NCBI RefSeq assembly: GCF_033343995.1
Contig: NZ_CP137573.1
Location: 3,505,001-3,569,000 of the forward strand
Direction: 5' to 3'
Length of the DNA stretch: 64,000 nucleotides
Source: Streptomyces sp. HUAS YS2
GTDB lineage: Bacteria > Actinomycetota > Actinomycetes > Streptomycetales > Streptomycetaceae
Notes under the pieces: generated by a model
Databases searched by the model: none
Seen by the model: the letters and a program-made list of their open reading frames with translations, nothing else
What the model was told of the DNA's origin: nothing
Part shown: piece after piece, positions 63,023-64,000 of the stretch
How the letters are laid out: the number at the start of each line of letters is the position of its first letter
How positions within the stretch are numbered: position 1 is the first letter of the stretch
Position numbers and translations under genes: made by a program

Positions 63023-64000
63023 TCGCGAACGTTTCGGCGCACCGGCGGGCGAACGCCTTCGCCCAGGCCCTGGAGGATCGGACGCTTCAGGGCACGGCGG
63101 CCGAGCAGCCCGAGGTTTCGGCCGAACCGGCCGAACAGGGGCGGCTGTTGGCCCTGGCGAACGGTCTGGGCGAGCTGCCGAAGCCCGCAATGGATCCCGA
63201 GACCAAGGTGGTGCAGCGAGCCCAGCTCGTGGCCGCCATGGAGGCGATGTTCGCGGAGGGGACCGCGGCCGCGGGCCCTACCGTGCCGGAGCAACGGGCC
63301 CCGAGCGGCCGGGGAGCCCACCGGGCCTCGCCGCTCCGGAAATTGCGTCCCCGATCCCGGTGGACGAAGGGCATCGCGGCGGGCGGGCTCACCGTCGGTG
63401 TGGCCGCCGGCGCTTTCAGCGGTGTGGCTGCTGCGAGTTCCGACGCCCTGCCCGGTGACTCGCTCTACGGGCTCAAGCGCGGCATGGAGGACCTCAAGCT
63501 CGGGATGGCGGACGACGACGCGGACCGCGGCGGCATCTACCTCGACCAGGCGTCGACCCGGCTCAGCGAGGCCCGCCGACTCATGGAACGGGACCGCGCC
63601 GGCGCCCTGGACCACGAGTCGCTCGCCGAGATCCGCCGTGCGCTGGGCGGCATGCAGCACGACGCCGCCGAGGGCCACCGGCTGCTCCGCCTCGCCTACG
63701 ACCGGGACGGCGAGATCGCCCCGATGGCGCGGCTGAACGCGTTCGCACAGTCCCACCGCGCCACCTGGCAAGGCCTGCGGGGCCGGCTCCCCGCGCAGCT
63801 GACCGACGTCGGCAACCAGGTCAACGACGTCTTCAACGCCATAGACGAAGACGTCGAGCCGCTCCAGTCGGTGCTCCCCCGCACCCTGGACAGGGGCCCC
63901 GGCGGCACGTCCGTCCCCGGCGACGGCACGACCCCGAGCAGCGGGACCGGCTCGCGCACGCCGTCCTCCGCGACCTCCCCCGGCGCGTCCGGCACGGAGA
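63019..64000 (+). CDS. rsbN: Anti-sigma factor RsbN (DUF5667), C-terminus cut
   Basis: At least 327 residues to the window edge. N-terminal anti-sigma part (ANVSAHRRANAFAQALEDRT), a basic linker, one membrane helix (WTKGIAAGGLTVGVAAGAFS) and the outside DUF5667 domain (SSDALPGDSLYGLKRGMEDL, YLDQASTRLSEARRLMERDR), then a disordered Thr/Ser/Pro tail. RsbN holds BldN at the membrane until development. AGGAGG 9 nt before the GTG. An overlapping ATG frame at 62997 is a shadow. Confidence 0.92.
   Translation, partial: MIANVSAHRRANAFAQALEDRTLQGTAAEQPEVSAEPAEQGRLLALANGLGELPKPAMDPETKVVQRAQLVAAMEAMFAEGTAAAGPTVPEQRAPSGRGAHRASPLRKLRPRSRWTKGIAAGGLTVGVAAGAFSGVAAASSDALPGDSLYGLKRGMEDLKLGMADDDADRGGIYLDQASTRLSEARRLMERDRAGALDHESLAEIRRALGGMQHDAAEGHRLLRLAYDRDGEIAPMARLNAFAQSHRATWQGLRGRLPAQLTDVGNQVNDVFNAIDEDVEPLQSVLPRTLDRGPGGTSVPGDGTTPSSGTGSRTPSSATSPGASGTE

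Noticed and set aside
1..64000. tRNA genes, CRISPR arrays, IS transposases
   Set aside because: I looked for cloverleaf-like T-loop signatures, regular spacer repeats and transposase motifs and saw none that I could support by eye.

Overview
The window is a very GC-rich actinobacterial chromosome segment and almost certainly Streptomyces. The evidence is strong third-position GC bias, the developmental pair bldN/rsbN, a rex-hemACD operon with a Rex operator, the futalosine menaquinone genes, and class I lysyl-tRNA synthetase. Most of it is core chromosome, with one clear accessory insertion near the left end.

Layout. 1-1.47 kb: the N-terminal part of a secreted protein (TTG start), running off the left edge. 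1.77-5.57 kb: a 3.8 kb island of lower GC, bounded by a 21-bp direct repeat that lies inside the 3' end of a dicarboxylate/amino-acid:cation symporter gene. The displaced 3' end of that gene and its terminator remain on the far side of the island. The island encodes two small unknown proteins, a 101-aa two-helix membrane protein and a 765-aa membrane-anchored NACHT NTPase; no integrase is visible. 5.4-7.4 kb: the symporter, preceded by a cysteine-rich leader peptide and a palindromic operator, then a DUF4229 protein. 7.4-13.1 kb: futalosine menaquinone genes (mqnE, UbiX-type, mqnP, UbiD-type) with an Lrp regulator and a rhomboid protease. 13.3-19.9 kb: LysR, an EamA transporter, a MarR-controlled oxidoreductase/MFS efflux operon, and a deaminase plus 2-oxoglutarate-type oxygenase pair. 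20-23.6 kb: a P-loop NTPase translationally coupled to a membrane-anchored periplasmic-binding-protein-like sensor. 24.2-28.3 kb: System II cytochrome c maturation (resA-ccdA-resB-ccsB). 28.4-34.8 kb: a deacetylase-like lipoprotein, a histidine phosphatase with hemL, MerR, and a solute-binding-like protein. 34.8-49.5 kb: assorted regulators and enzymes, including a TetR/FAD-monooxygenase pair with three operators, two coupled S33 hydrolases, rtcB, two DUF3558 lipoproteins and a DUF2637 protein. 49.7-53.4 kb: divergent lysS and argS. 54-60 kb: tetrapyrrole genes hemB and rex-hemA-hemC-hemD. 60.2-64 kb: a glutaredoxin-like protein, a HAD phosphatase, bldN and the start of rsbN.

How the genes work together. 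Several blocks serve respiration and redox balance. Menaquinone synthesis, cytochrome c maturation and haem synthesis (hemL, hemA, hemB, hemC, hemD) are all present, and the NADH/NAD+ sensor Rex has a near-perfect operator in front of its own operon. The right end controls development: BldN with its N-terminal pro-region, then its membrane anti-sigma factor RsbN behind a promoter that looks sigma-BldN-dependent.

The most promising unexplained systems are the symporter-embedded NACHT island, the NTPase/anchored-sensor pair at 20-23.6 kb, and the cysteine leader peptide in front of the symporter. All family assignments come from reading the sequence; no database search was possible.
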